A program made the position numbers and the translations under genes. Positions 17,316-25,364 of a stretch of 64,000 nt of DNA are shown piece after piece (the first letter of the stretch is position 1; every line of letters begins with the position of its first letter). The notes under the pieces were generated by a model. That model made no database searches and was not told the DNA's origin. It saw only the letters and a list, made by a program, of their open reading frames with translations. This stretch comes from Miltoncostaea oceani (lineage in GTDB: Bacteria; Actinomycetota; Thermoleophilia; Miltoncostaeales; Miltoncostaeaceae): contig NZ_CP064356.1 in assembly GCF_018141545.1 (NCBI RefSeq), positions 1,116,001 through 1,180,000 on the forward strand, read 5' to 3'.

Positions 17316-19292
17316 TCAGCGCGGGGCGCGCACCAGGTCGTGGAAGCGCTCGAAGTCGCTCTCGAGCGTCAGGCGGCCGAGCTTCCCGTACTCGAGGGCG
17401 ACGCCCATCACGAGGTGGCGCATGCCGATCACCCGGCCGTCCTCCGCGGCGAGGAACGCCGCCGCCAGCGACGCGTTGCGGATGCCGCCGCCTGACAGCT
17501 TGAACTGGGAGGCGAGGAACGGGATGTCGACGTCGGCGTCGACGGGCGCCTCGCCGGGCAGGACGAGCCTCCAGATGCGCGCCCGGTCGTCGGCCTCGGG
17601 GAACGGGAAGTCGATGACGAAGTCGAGCCGCCGCAGGAAGGCGTCGTCGATGTTGTGGCGGAAGTTCGTCGCCAGGATCACCGCGCCCGAGTAGCCCTCC
17701 ATCTTCTGGAGGAGGTACGCGACCTCGATGTTGGCGTAGCGGTCGTGGGAGTCGCTCACCTCGGAGCGCTTGCCGAAGAGGGCGTCGGCCTCGTCGAAGA
17801 AGAGGATGGCGTTCGACCCCTCCGCGGCGCCGAAGATGCGGTCGAGGTTCTTCTCGGTCTCCCCGATGTACTTCGAGATCACGGTGGCCAGGTCGATGCG
17901 GAAGAGCTGCAGGCCGAGGTCGCGGGCGAGCACCTGGGCGGCCATCGTCTTGCCGGTCCCCGACTCGCCGGCGAACAGCGTCTTCAGGCCCTGCGTCCGC
18001 GCGACGGTGCGGCCGTACCCCCACTCGGAGAGCACCAGGTCGCGGTGCCGCAGGTACGCCGAGATCGAGTGGAGGACCTCCGTCGGGCGCTCCGGCAGCA
18101 CGAGCTGCTCCCAGCCGAACGCGGGGTCGAGGCGGGCGGCGAGCTCGCCGAGCCGGCCGCTGGAGGCGCGGCGGGCGCCGAGGTCGAGGTGCCGCGGCTC
18201 CGGCCCCGCGAGGCCCTCGACGGCGGCGGTGTGGCGTGCGACCTCGGCGGCGTCGGCGATCTGGGACATCGACAGGCGGAACTTGGCGGCGACGTCGTCG
18301 ACGTCGTCCACCCCGGCGTGCGCCGCCCAGGCGGCGCGCCGCTCGGTGAAGGTGGGGGCGGGCGCCTCGACGACGATGGCGGTGCGGTCGCCGAGCGCGA
18401 CGGCGGCCTCCGCGCCGAGGCCGCAGACGAGGGCGCGCTCGCCCATGCCCGACAGGGTGCGCAGCGCGCCGCGCCGGGCGGCGGGCTCCAGGCCCTCCAG
18501 GCCCTCCACCACGAGGCGCCGCCCCTCGAGCGCGGCGGCGAGGCGCGCCTCCCGCATCAGGTCGGGGTCGCCGGCCTCGACGGCGTCGAGCACCAGCAGC
18601 GGCGTGCCGAGGGCGGCGGCCAGCAGCGACGGCGCGTCGGGCCCGACCACGAGCAGCGGCAGGTGGGTGTCGCAGGCGATCAGCGCCCGGAGCTCGGCGA
18701 GCATCTCCGCCCGGCCGGGGTCGGCCGCCGGCACCGGCTCGCGGCGCAGGCGCCCCCCGCCGCCGGCCTCGTCGAGGTCGGCGCCGAGCAGCAGGGCGGC
18801 GACGGGGTCCGCGACCTTCACGGCGCGGTCGGCGATCGGCGTCTGGCCCCGGTCGTCGAGCAGGCGCAGCGCGCCGAGGCGGCGCAGCGGCGCGTCGCGG
18901 CCGAAGCGGGCGAGCACGTCGCCGGGCGCGACGCCCCCGCCGGCGACGAGCCGCGCCACGAGTCCCGGGCTCGGCAGCTTGCGGGTGACGTCGTCGTGCA
19001 GGTAGGCGTAGAGGCGCCCGTAGGCGGGGTTCAGCTCGGGGGCGGCGCAGACGGCGAGGACGGCGGCGTCGACCTCGTCGAGGCCGAGGCGCTCCGCCGC
19101 GTGGCGCAGGCGTCCCTCGGGGTCCATCGCCGGGCCGGCGCGGGCGATCGCGACGGCCAGCTCGTCGGTGACGTACAGGCCCCGGAACGGGTCCGTCGGG
19201 TTCGGGTCGGAGGCCGCGACGGCCTCGACGGCGGCGCGCACCCGCGCCTCGACCGCCGCCAGGCCCACCGGGCCGTCAGCCGGCCAGCTCAT
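17316..19292 (-). CDS. AAA+ ATPase of the injection system (Afp15-type)
   Basis: 658 residues. An N-terminal helical region and a degenerate first ATPase-like half (to about residue 370) precede a canonical AAA+ module: Walker A GESGTGKT (about 430), Walker B AILFFDEADALFGKRSE, sensor-1 ILATNFRHN, and arginine-finger region FLRRLDFVIDFP. This is the conserved ATPase of AFP/PVC loci, thought to assist assembly or cargo loading. ATG start; the last bases of the DUF4157 gene overlap it by 17 bp. It converges with the cargo candidate, only 18 bp apart. Confidence 0.92.
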   Translation of the reverse strand: MSWPADGPVGLAAVEARVRAAVEAVAASDPNPTDPFRGLYVTDELAVAIARAGPAMDPEGRLRHAAERLGLDEVDAAVLAVCAAPELNPAYGRLYAYLHDDVTRKLPSPGLVARLVAGGGVAPGDVLARFGRDAPLRRLGALRLLDDRGQTPIADRAVKVADPVAALLLGADLDEAGGGGRLRREPVPAADPGRAEMLAELRALIACDTHLPLLVVGPDAPSLLAAALGTPLLVLDAVEAGDPDLMREARLAAALEGRRLVVEGLEGLEPAARRGALRTLSGMGERALVCGLGAEAAVALGDRTAIVVEAPAPTFTERRAAWAAHAGVDDVDDVAAKFRLSMSQIADAAEVARHTAAVEGLAGPEPRHLDLGARRASSGRLGELAARLDPAFGWEQLVLPERPTEVLHSISAYLRHRDLVLSEWGYGRTVARTQGLKTLFAGESGTGKTMAAQVLARDLGLQLFRIDLATVISKYIGETEKNLDRIFGAAEGSNAILFFDEADALFGKRSEVSDSHDRYANIEVAYLLQKMEGYSGAVILATNFRHNIDDAFLRRLDFVIDFPFPEADDRARIWRLVLPGEAPVDADVDIPFLASQFKLSGGGIRNASLAAAFLAAEDGRVIGMRHLVMGVALEYGKLGRLTLESDFERFHDLVRAPR

Positions 19293-19815
19293 CCGCGGCC
19301 GCGTCCGCCTCGCGCTCGGCGGGGTCCCCCGGCTGGGAGACGGTCAGCGAGCCCCCCGTCGGCGCGCCCCGCTGCTGCGCGACGTGGGTGAGCTCGTGGG
19401 CGAGCAGGCGGTCGCCGTCGGGCGTGCCGGGTGCGTGGGAGCCCTCGGAGAAGAACACGTCGCGGCCCACGGCGAAGGCCTTCGCGGCGACCGACCGGGC
19501 GAGGTCGTCGGCGGCGCGGCCGTCGTGCACCCGCACGTCGTCGAGGGGGTCGCCGAGCGCCGGCCCGAACCGGTCCCGCACGCCGTCGTCGAGCGGCCGG
19601 CCGCCACCGCGCGCCCCCGCGATCGCGGCGGCGACGTCGGGGTGGGCCCGGCCGTCGGGGAGGATCCCGTCGCCGTGGCGCGCCAGGGCGGTGAACGCCC
19701 GGTTGCCGACGCTCGACGCGAGGCGCTCGACGGGGCTGAGGGCGGCGTCCTCCGCCTCCCGCTCGGCGCCGCCCCGGTCGTGGGCGACGTCGTGCTCGTG
19801 TCCGTGCCCGCTCAC
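19276..19815 (-). CDS. DUF4157 eCIS-associated protein (cargo candidate)
   Basis: 179 residues. After a His/Glu-rich leader comes RLASSVGNRAFTALARHGDG, then the DUF4157 core: DGVRDRFGPALGDPLDDVRVH, KAFAVGRDVFFSEGSH and LLAHELTHVAQQRG with an HELTH zinc-protease-type motif (about 140-144). DUF4157 is the most frequent N-terminal domain of eCIS-associated toxins; here no toxin domain is fused, since the protein ends at ADAAADELAG. It could be a leading cargo adaptor or a small metallopeptidase. It is transcribed first, coupled to the ATPase. GTG start with GGGAG about 9 bp upstream. Confidence 0.85.
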   Translation of the reverse strand: MSGHGHEHDVAHDRGGAEREAEDAALSPVERLASSVGNRAFTALARHGDGILPDGRAHPDVAAAIAGARGGGRPLDDGVRDRFGPALGDPLDDVRVHDGRAADDLARSVAAKAFAVGRDVFFSEGSHAPGTPDGDRLLAHELTHVAQQRGAPTGGSLTVSQPGDPAEREADAAADELAG

Positions 19816-19847
19816 CGGCGGTCGCTCCCACGGGGGCTCATCGGACG

Positions 19848-19853
19848 ATCGTA
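19848..19853 (-). promoter_or_regulatory. Putative -10 box for the DUF4157-ATPase operon
   Basis: TACGAT on the minus strand gives a predicted transcript start near 19841 and a leader of about 25 bases before the GTG. Confidence 0.45.
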
Positions 19854-19970
19854 GGCCCGTCCGCGCGTCGCTGTCACCCCGGGGGCGCGCCCCTTCGTGC
19901 AGACCATCGGGCAGCGCACCGCGCCGGGGCGGCTCTTGTCCCGCGCGGTGCCGGATGGGATGTTGCGCCC

Positions 19971-20996
19971 GTGGACGAGGTCTTCGAGGTCACGGGCGGC
20001 AGGGACCAGGGCGCACGGCACGGGCTGGCGGGCGACGAGGCGCGCATCGGGCGCGACCCGTCCGCCGACATCGTGCTCACCGACCCGCGCGTCTCCCGGC
20101 GGCACGCCCGGGTCTGGGTCGACGCGGGCCTGCTGATGATCGAGGACCTCGACTCGACGGGCGGGACGTCGGTCAACGGGCGGAGGATCGCCCGCCCCAC
20201 CGCCCTCGCGACGGGCGATGTGCTCACCCTCGGCGCGACGGACCTGCGGGTCCTGTGGGCGCCCGCCCCCGCGGCGACCGTCTTCGGCCCCGCCATCGTC
20301 ATGGACGACCCGCCGCCGCCCCCGCCGCCCCCGCCCGTGGAGGCGCCCCCGCCGCCCCCGCCGCCCGTCGCGCCGCCCCCGCCCGTCGACGACGCCCCCG
20401 GGTACGAGGAGCCCTTCGCGGCCGACGAGCCCCTCGTGGTCGAGGAGCCCCCGCCGCCGCCCCCTCCGGACGACGCGCCGCCGCCCCCGGACGAGGAGCC
20501 GGTGGCCGTGCCCGCACCGGATCCGTTCCCGGTGGAGCCGCCCGACTGGCCGCCCCCTCCGCCGCCGCCCCCGGTGGCCGACGATCCGCCACCCCCGCCG
20601 CCGCCCCCGGAGGAGGACGCGTACGCGACGTTCTCGCGCGCCGCCGTGCCGGCGCCCGAGGCGCCGCTCACCCCGCCGCCGCCCCCCGTCGACGTCGGCG
20701 AGCCCCCGCCGCCCCCGCCCCCGGTCGACGACCTCGGCACGCCTCCGCCGCCACCCCCGCCGGTGGACGTCGGGCCGCCGCCGCCACCCCCGCCCCCGGT
20801 CGACCCGGGGCCGCCACCGCCCCCGCCCCCGCCGGTCGAGGTCCCGCCGCCCCCGCCCGTGGACGCGCCGCCACCGCCGCCACCACCCCCGCCTCCCGCG
20901 GACGCCCCGACGGGCGAGATCGGCGGGGACGCCGGCGCCGACGCCCCGGAGGGGACGCCCAAGCGCAAGTGGTTCTGGCAGAAGAAGGACGAGTAG
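19971..20996 (+). CDS. FHA domain protein with long polyproline tail
   Basis: 341 residues from GTG. The FHA domain fills residues about 1-95 (ARIGRDPSADIVLTDPRVSRRHARV and DLDSTGGTSVNGRRI in parts, with the Arg, Ser and Asn residues needed for phosphothreonine binding). The remaining about 220 residues are PPPPPPPVD/VE repeats, ending in a basic KRKWFWQKKDE tail. No membrane helix or signal peptide. It is divergent from the DUF4157-ATPase pair and closes the locus. It probably scaffolds phosphorylated partners. FHA proteins switch some type VI systems on phosphorylation; a similar role here is inference. Confidence 0.82.
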   Translation: MDEVFEVTGGRDQGARHGLAGDEARIGRDPSADIVLTDPRVSRRHARVWVDAGLLMIEDLDSTGGTSVNGRRIARPTALATGDVLTLGATDLRVLWAPAPAATVFGPAIVMDDPPPPPPPPPVEAPPPPPPPVAPPPPVDDAPGYEEPFAADEPLVVEEPPPPPPPDDAPPPPDEEPVAVPAPDPFPVEPPDWPPPPPPPPVADDPPPPPPPPEEDAYATFSRAAVPAPEAPLTPPPPPVDVGEPPPPPPPVDDLGTPPPPPPPVDVGPPPPPPPPVDPGPPPPPPPPVEVPPPPPVDAPPPPPPPPPPADAPTGEIGGDAGADAPEGTPKRKWFWQKKDE

Positions 20997-21015
20997 GCCG
21001 CCCCCCGGGGCGGCC
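20996..21015. terminator. GC hairpin between convergent genes
   Basis: GGCCGCCCC pairs with GGGGCGGCC; it overlaps the last base of the FHA gene stop and lies 6 bp from the next convergent stop. No T-run. Confidence 0.5.
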
Positions 21016-21020
21016 CGCGG

Positions 21021-21296
21021 TCAGTCCTTCACGCGGGTGGTGGCGAAGAGGTAGGTCATGACGGCGAAGACGCCGGTCATGATCGCGGCGGCGATCGGGT
21101 CGGCGCCGCGGCCCTCGATGGTCGCCGCGATCGTCTCGGCGAACAGCGCGATGCCGATCAGGCCGAACATGACGAAGCCGACCCAGTTGGCCCAGCCGAC
21201 CGGCAGGTACTTGCGGGTGCCGACGGTCTCGGGGGCCGGGGCGTAGTTCGCCCGCCGCCCGCCGCCGCCCTTCTTCGTCTTCCTCGATCGTGCCAC
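21021..21296 (-). CDS. Small two-helix membrane protein
   Basis: 91 residues from a GTG. A Lys/Arg/Gly-rich cytoplasmic head (ARSRKTKKGGGGRR) is followed by a short LPVGW segment and two membrane helices (about 37-55 and 68-86). A much longer in-frame extension runs antiparallel through the methyltransferase gene and is rejected. Function unknown; the layout resembles small actinobacterial membrane proteins with a charged N-terminus, near cell-envelope genes. It is convergent with the FHA gene and divergent from the methyltransferase operon. Confidence 0.7.
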   Translation of the reverse strand: MARSRKTKKGGGGRRANYAPAPETVGTRKYLPVGWANWVGFVMFGLIGIALFAETIAATIEGRGADPIAAAIMTGVFAVMTYLFATTRVKD

Positions 21297-21323
21297 GGAC
21301 GGCAGGGTAGCAGCGCCGACCGC

Positions 21324-21329
21324 TAGCCT
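21324..21329 (+). promoter_or_regulatory. -10 box for the methyltransferase operon (leaderless)
   Basis: TAGCCT ends six bases before the ATG, so transcription would start at the A of the ATG. No good -35 at 17 bp. Confidence 0.55.
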
Positions 21330-21335
21330 CCGGCG

Positions 21336-22280
21336 ATGCCCGAGCCGAGCCCCGGGGACTGGCGGACGGTCCTGATCGCGCACGCGGCCCTCGAGACCGG
21401 TCTGCTCGCCGCGTTCGCCGTCCCGGCGACACCCGACGACGCCGCGCGGGCGGCCGGGCTCGACGCGCGCGCCACCCGCATCGTCGCCACCGCGCTCGTC
21501 GGCTCCGGCCACCTCCGCGCCGCGCCCGGCGGGCTGCTCGCCCTCACCGACACCGGGGCCCTGCTCGTCGACCCGTCCCCCGACGGGGCCGACCCCGCGG
21601 GGGAGCTGCACCTCGACGCCCGCGCCATCCGCAGCCACCTGCGCCTCGCGGAGACGCTCCTCACCGGCGACCCCCCCGACGACGTCTCCGGCGGCGACCG
21701 CGCGACCCGCGAGCGCTTCATGCGGGCGATGCGGCAGATCGCCGGCCCGCGCGCCGACGAGGCCGCCGTCGCGATCGGCCCGCCGCGGGGCCACGGGCGG
21801 CTCCTCGACGTCGGCGGCGCGCCCGGCACCTACGCCCGCCGCCTCGCCGGGGCCGGCTGGGACGTCACGGTGCTCGACCTGCCCGACACGCTCGAGATCG
21901 GCGCGCCCGACCTGCACGCCGCCGGCATCGCGACCGTCGCCGGCGACGCCACCCGCGGGCTCCCCGACGGGCCGTGGGACGCCGTCTACATGGGCAACGT
22001 CGTCCACCTGCTCGACCCCGCGGAGGCGGCCGCCCTCGTCGCCCGGGCGGGCGCGGCCCTCGCGCCCCGCGGCCTCCTCGCGATCCAGGAGGTGCTCGGC
22101 GGCGCGAGCCCCCAGGCCCCCGCCTTCGGGGTGATGATGCTGCTCTCCACGGCGGGTGGGGACGCCTACCCCGAGGCCGACTACCGCGCCTGGATGGCCG
22201 CGGCGGGATGCCCGCTGGAGCGGGTCGTGCCGATCGCGGCGGGGTGGCACCACCTGCTGCTCGGCCGGCGGGCCCCGTGA
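21336..22280 (+). CDS. O-methyltransferase-like SAM-dependent methyltransferase
   Basis: 314 residues. An N-terminal winged-helix dimerisation region (about 10-90, DDAARAAGLDARATRIVATALVGSGHL in parts) precedes a Rossmann methyltransferase domain: motif I RLLDVGGAPGTYARRLA (about 152-168), motif II VTVLDLPD, and the SAM-site region GDATRGLPDGPWDAVYMGNVVH. This is the architecture of plant-type/bacterial small-molecule O-methyltransferases. Substrate unknown. It heads a seven-gene operon in which every junction overlaps by 4 bp. Confidence 0.85.
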   Translation: MPEPSPGDWRTVLIAHAALETGLLAAFAVPATPDDAARAAGLDARATRIVATALVGSGHLRAAPGGLLALTDTGALLVDPSPDGADPAGELHLDARAIRSHLRLAETLLTGDPPDDVSGGDRATRERFMRAMRQIAGPRADEAAVAIGPPRGHGRLLDVGGAPGTYARRLAGAGWDVTVLDLPDTLEIGAPDLHAAGIATVAGDATRGLPDGPWDAVYMGNVVHLLDPAEAAALVARAGAALAPRGLLAIQEVLGGASPQAPAFGVMMLLSTAGGDAYPEADYRAWMAAAGCPLERVVPIAAGWHHLLLGRRAP

Positions 22281-22753
22281 CCCGGCGCGAGGTCACCGCC
22301 GACGCCGGCCCGACCGACCGCGTCCCCCCGTACCGGTTCTCGGCGCGCTCGCGCGTCGACGTGGCGGACACGGACCTCGGGGAGGTCGTCTACTACGGCC
22401 GCTACCCCGTCCACATCGACCGGGCGGTGCTCGCCCACCGGCGCCACCTCGGGATCCCGGTACTCGGCCCGGAGGGACACCTGTTCGTGGTGCGCTCCCT
22501 GGAGATCGACTACCTCACCTCCGCGCGGTTCGACGACGAGGTCGAGGTGCTGGTGCGCGTGAGCGGTCTCGGCCGGACGAGCCACACGCTGGACCTGCGG
22601 ATGGAGCGCCTCGGGCCGGACCCCGCGCACGTCGGGGACGCCCGGCTCGTGATCGTCGGCCTGTCGGCCTACGGGGGCCGGCCGTCGCGGATGCCGGCGA
22701 CGATGCGCGACGCGATCCTGGCGTTCGAGGACCTCGGGCCGGGCGCCGCGTGA
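22277..22753 (+). CDS. Acyl-CoA thioesterase, hotdog fold (YbgC/FadM-like)
   Basis: 158 residues from a GTG overlapping the methyltransferase stop (GTGA). The hotdog-fold signature is visible as RVDVADTDLGEVVYYGRYPVHIDRA (in parts): Asp in the ADTD motif, then a VYYGRY segment, typical of 4-hydroxybenzoyl-CoA thioesterase-like enzymes. HLFVVRSLEIDYLTSARFDDEVEVLVRV is the central strand region. It would hydrolyse an acyl-CoA; the substrate cannot be read from sequence. Confidence 0.85.
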   Translation: MTRREVTADAGPTDRVPPYRFSARSRVDVADTDLGEVVYYGRYPVHIDRAVLAHRRHLGIPVLGPEGHLFVVRSLEIDYLTSARFDDEVEVLVRVSGLGRTSHTLDLRMERLGPDPAHVGDARLVIVGLSAYGGRPSRMPATMRDAILAFEDLGPGAA

Positions 22754-23586
22754 GGCCCTTCGGCGAGGACGCCGCCCTGCTGGACGCGGCGGGGGCCGAC
22801 CCCGGTGGGCTCGCGCGCCTCGAGCGGGACCTGGAGGCCGGGCTCGGCGACCTGCCGTACGCCGGCGGGGTCGACGCGCACGTCCACATCGGCCGGGACC
22901 GCGACGGGCACGCCCTGGACGCCGACGCCCTCGTCGCCGACCTCGACCGGTGGGGCCTCGCCGCCGCCGTCTGCTTCCCCGCGAACGAACCCGGCGACGA
23001 CGGTGCGTTCACCGCCGCGAACGCCGCGGTCGCCGCGGCCGCCCGGCGCCACCCGGGCCGGATCATCCCGTTCTGCCGCATCGACCCCTCACGCCCCGGC
23101 GCGCACGCGGCGATGGCGGCGGCGGCCGCCGACGGCGCACGCGGACTGAAGCTGCACCCCGTCGCGCAGCGCCTGCGCCCCGAGTCGCCGGAGTTCGTCG
23201 CGGCCGTGCGGGACGCCGCGGGGCGCGGGTGGCCCGTCACGATCCACGCCGGCTACGGCGCCCGCGCGCTGGAGGAGCCGATCGCGACCCTCGTCGCGGC
23301 GGTCCCCGACGCCCGGATCGTCCTGGCCCACGCGGGTCGCGGTGACGCCCGCGCCCTGGCGGCCCGCCTCGCCGGCTGGCCGGGGGTGATGCTCGACACG
23401 TCCCTCGCCGCGCTCGCCGACCTGGTGGCGCTGCCGCCCGGACGCCTGGTCTTCGGGTCGGACCGCCCCTACGGGGACCACGGCACCGCCCTCGCGCTCG
23501 TCGCCGCGGCCGCGCGCGTGGCCGGCTGGACCGGCGACGAGGCGGGCGGCGTCATGGGCGGCAACCTCCGCCGGTGGCTGCCGTGA
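22750..23586 (+). CDS. Amidohydrolase-family metal-dependent hydrolase (TIM barrel)
   Basis: 278 residues from GTG (GTGA overlap). Barrel metal-site motifs are in order: DAHVHIG (HxH, about 42-48), the strand GARGLKLHPV, VTIHAGYG, ARIVLAHAGRG and LVFGSDRPYGD (the distal Asp). This is the ACMS decarboxylase-like amidohydrolase 2 pattern, so it may be a decarboxylase or hydrolase of a small carbonyl compound. Substrate unknown. It is followed with overlap by a small ORF. Confidence 0.85.
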   Translation: MRPFGEDAALLDAAGADPGGLARLERDLEAGLGDLPYAGGVDAHVHIGRDRDGHALDADALVADLDRWGLAAAVCFPANEPGDDGAFTAANAAVAAAARRHPGRIIPFCRIDPSRPGAHAAMAAAAADGARGLKLHPVAQRLRPESPEFVAAVRDAAGRGWPVTIHAGYGARALEEPIATLVAAVPDARIVLAHAGRGDARALAARLAGWPGVMLDTSLAALADLVALPPGRLVFGSDRPYGDHGTALALVAAAARVAGWTGDEAGGVMGGNLRRWLP

Positions 23587-23861
23587 CCCGCGGGGAGGCC
23601 GTCCGCCTCTGCGCCGCCCTCGCCCAGTGCGAGATCGCCCTGGTGCGGCGGGACCCCGTCGCGCCGGCGCTCCTGGCGCAGGCGGCGCGGCACGCCGACG
23701 GCCTGCCGCCCTCCCCGTACGTGGCGGAGGCCGCCCGCCTCGCACGGTCCGTCGCCGTCGACGCCGACGGACCGGCCGCCGCCGCGGCCCGCAAGGCGGT
23801 CCAGGCGCTCTGCCGCGCCGCCGTCATCGCGGTCGACGCCGAGCTGCTGGGCGCCGCGTGA
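23583..23861 (+). CDS. Hypothetical small helical protein
   Basis: 92 residues from a GTG overlapping the amidohydrolase stop; a GTG three codons upstream is also possible. Ala/Arg-rich helices with a single LCAALAQCEIALVRRD motif; no recognised domain. It is coupled to the next gene by a 4-bp overlap, so it is probably real. It may be a partner of the SirB1-like protein; function unknown. Confidence 0.55.
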   Translation: MTRGEAVRLCAALAQCEIALVRRDPVAPALLAQAARHADGLPPSPYVAEAARLARSVAVDADGPAAAAARKAVQALCRAAVIAVDAELLGAA

Positions 23862-24640
23862 GCGCCGCCACCCGCGAACGGCTCGCGCGGATGCTCGCCG
23901 ACGGGCCGATCGACCTGGCCGAGGCGAACCTGCTGATCTGCGCCGAGGCGGGCGACGGCCTCGACATGGCGTCCGAGCTCGCCCACGTTGAGGGCCTCGC
24001 GCAGCTCGCCCGCGAGGGGGGCGTCGTCCCGGTGCTGCGCGACCAGGGCTTCACCGGCGCCACCGAGGACTACGACGACCCCGACCACTCCCGGCTCGAC
24101 CGCCTGCTCGCGACGCGCCGCGGCATGCCCATCACCCTCGCGACCCTGGCGCTCGCCGTGGCGGCGCGGGTGGGGGCGCCGATGGCGGGCATCGGCATGC
24201 CCGGCCACTTCATCGTGGCCGACACGGGCGGCGCCGAGCCGGTCTACATCGACCCCTTCGGCGGCTGGCGGCGCCTCGACCTCGCCGACTGCGCCGCGCT
24301 CGTCGAGCGCACGTCCGGCCTGCCGTTCCAGCCCGCGTTCCTCGACCCCGTCCCCCCGCGGGCGATCCTGGCGCGCACCCTGCTGAACCTGCGCGGCTCC
24401 TACCTGCGCCGCCGCCGGCTCGACGCCGCCCTCTGGACGGTCGAGGTCGGCATGATCGTGGCGCCGGACGACGCCGAGCTCGTGGTCGGCTCGGTCGTGC
24501 TGCTCACCGGCGCCGGGCGGTACGAGGAGGCGGAGGCGGCGGCCACCGCGTTCCTCGCGGCACGGCCCGGCGATCCCGCCGCGTCCGCGATCGAGGCGCA
24601 ACTCCAGACCCTTGGTGATCTCCGACGGAGGATGAATTGA
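23858..24640 (+). CDS. SirB1-like transglutaminase/TPR protein
   Basis: 260 residues from GTG. The N-terminal part carries the SirB1 family pattern: ATRRGMPITLATLALAVAARVGAPMAGIGMPGHFIVAD (residues about 85-122; read as separate blocks) and VYIDPFGGW. In family members a catalytic Cys often occupies the segment where LATRRG sits; none is evident, so enzymatic activity is doubtful. The C-terminal part (about 170-258) has TPR-like helices (YLRRRRLDAALWTVEVGMIV, GAGRYEEAEAAATAFLA). Function unknown. Confidence 0.75.
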   Translation: MSAATRERLARMLADGPIDLAEANLLICAEAGDGLDMASELAHVEGLAQLAREGGVVPVLRDQGFTGATEDYDDPDHSRLDRLLATRRGMPITLATLALAVAARVGAPMAGIGMPGHFIVADTGGAEPVYIDPFGGWRRLDLADCAALVERTSGLPFQPAFLDPVPPRAILARTLLNLRGSYLRRRRLDAALWTVEVGMIVAPDDAELVVGSVVLLTGAGRYEEAEAAATAFLAARPGDPAASAIEAQLQTLGDLRRRMN

Positions 24641-25056
24641 CCAGCCCCGCGATCGCCGCACAGGTCCTCGCGGCCAACCGCCGCTTCTACGACGCCCTCG
24701 AGGCGCTCGACGCCGGGGCGATGGAGGCGTGCTGGGCGTCGTCGCCCGCGCCCGCCTGCGTCCATCCCGGCGGCCCCTGGCAGCGCGGCTGGGAGGAGGT
24801 CGCCGCCGGATGGGACGCCATCATGTCGGCGACGGGCTACATCGAGTTCGAGATCGCCGACGCCGTCGTGTCGATCGTCGACCCGGTCGCGTGGGTGACC
24901 TGCGTCGAGCGGATCACCTCGGCGGTGGGGGAGGGCGGCCAGACGGCCGTGGCCGAGGTGGCGGCGACGAACCTCTTCGTGCTCGACGGCACCGGGTGGC
25001 ACCTCGCCCTGCACCACGCGTCGCCCGTGATCCGCCCCGCGCTGGTGGACGAGTGA
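24637..25056 (+). CDS. SnoaL-like/DUF4440 protein
   Basis: 139 residues starting at TTG, which overlaps the preceding stop (TTGA) and has a GGAGGA site 4-6 bp upstream. The NTF2-like fold pattern is visible: AANRRFYDALEALDAGAMEACWA, CVHPGGPWQRGWEEVAAGWDAI (read in parts) and a C-terminal strand WHLALHHASPV. SnoaL-like proteins include cyclases, isomerases and ligand-binding proteins; no specific role can be assigned. Confidence 0.8.
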   Translation: MTSPAIAAQVLAANRRFYDALEALDAGAMEACWASSPAPACVHPGGPWQRGWEEVAAGWDAIMSATGYIEFEIADAVVSIVDPVAWVTCVERITSAVGEGGQTAVAEVAATNLFVLDGTGWHLALHHASPVIRPALVDE

Positions 25057-25364
25057 GCGGCCGTGGCCGCGACGTCGCCCGCGCCGCGGGGCGCGTCGGC
25101 GAGGAGATCGTCCGCGCCCGCATCGCGTTCTACCTCGGCGGGGCAGCCGCCCTGACCCTCGGGGGGCTGGCGCTGCTCGTGCTGCTGGTGCTGGCCGTCG
25201 CGGGCGCCGGTCCCGGCCTCGGAGCGTCCGTGGTGATCGTCGCCGCCGCCGCGCTGCTGGGCATGCTCGCGGCGCGGGCGGTGGTGAAGCGCATCTCGGT
25301 CGCGACCGTGACGGCGCTCGCGGGGCGGCTCATCGCGCGGCAGCGTCGCCGCCGGGGCCGCTGA
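25053..25364 (+). CDS. Small membrane protein, phage holin/Act-like two-helix
   Basis: 103 residues from GTG (GTGA overlap). An Arg/Ala/Gly N-terminal helix, a pair of membrane helices (about 30-50 and 57-78) and a very basic C-terminus (RLIARQRRRRGR). It is last in the operon and followed by a strong hairpin. The overall layout is like small actinobacterial phage-holin superfamily proteins, but there is no decisive motif. Confidence 0.65.
   Translation: MSGRGRDVARAAGRVGEEIVRARIAFYLGGAAALTLGGLALLVLLVLAVAGAGPGLGASVVIVAAAALLGMLAARAVVKRISVATVTALAGRLIARQRRRRGR

Noticed and set aside
20300-20920. Microsatellite or CRISPR-like array in CCGCCGCCC repeats
   Set aside because: It encodes the polyproline tail of the FHA protein; units are irregular and without spacers.
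1-20996. Calling the eCIS locus a prophage or a type VI system
   Set aside because: No capsid, terminase or portal; DUF4255, DUF6760, AAA+ ATPase and DUF4157 genes fit eCIS, and TssJLM membrane genes are absent.
21021-22253. 410-codon minus-strand frame
   Set aside because: Only its last 91 codons look real; the rest is antisense to the methyltransferase.
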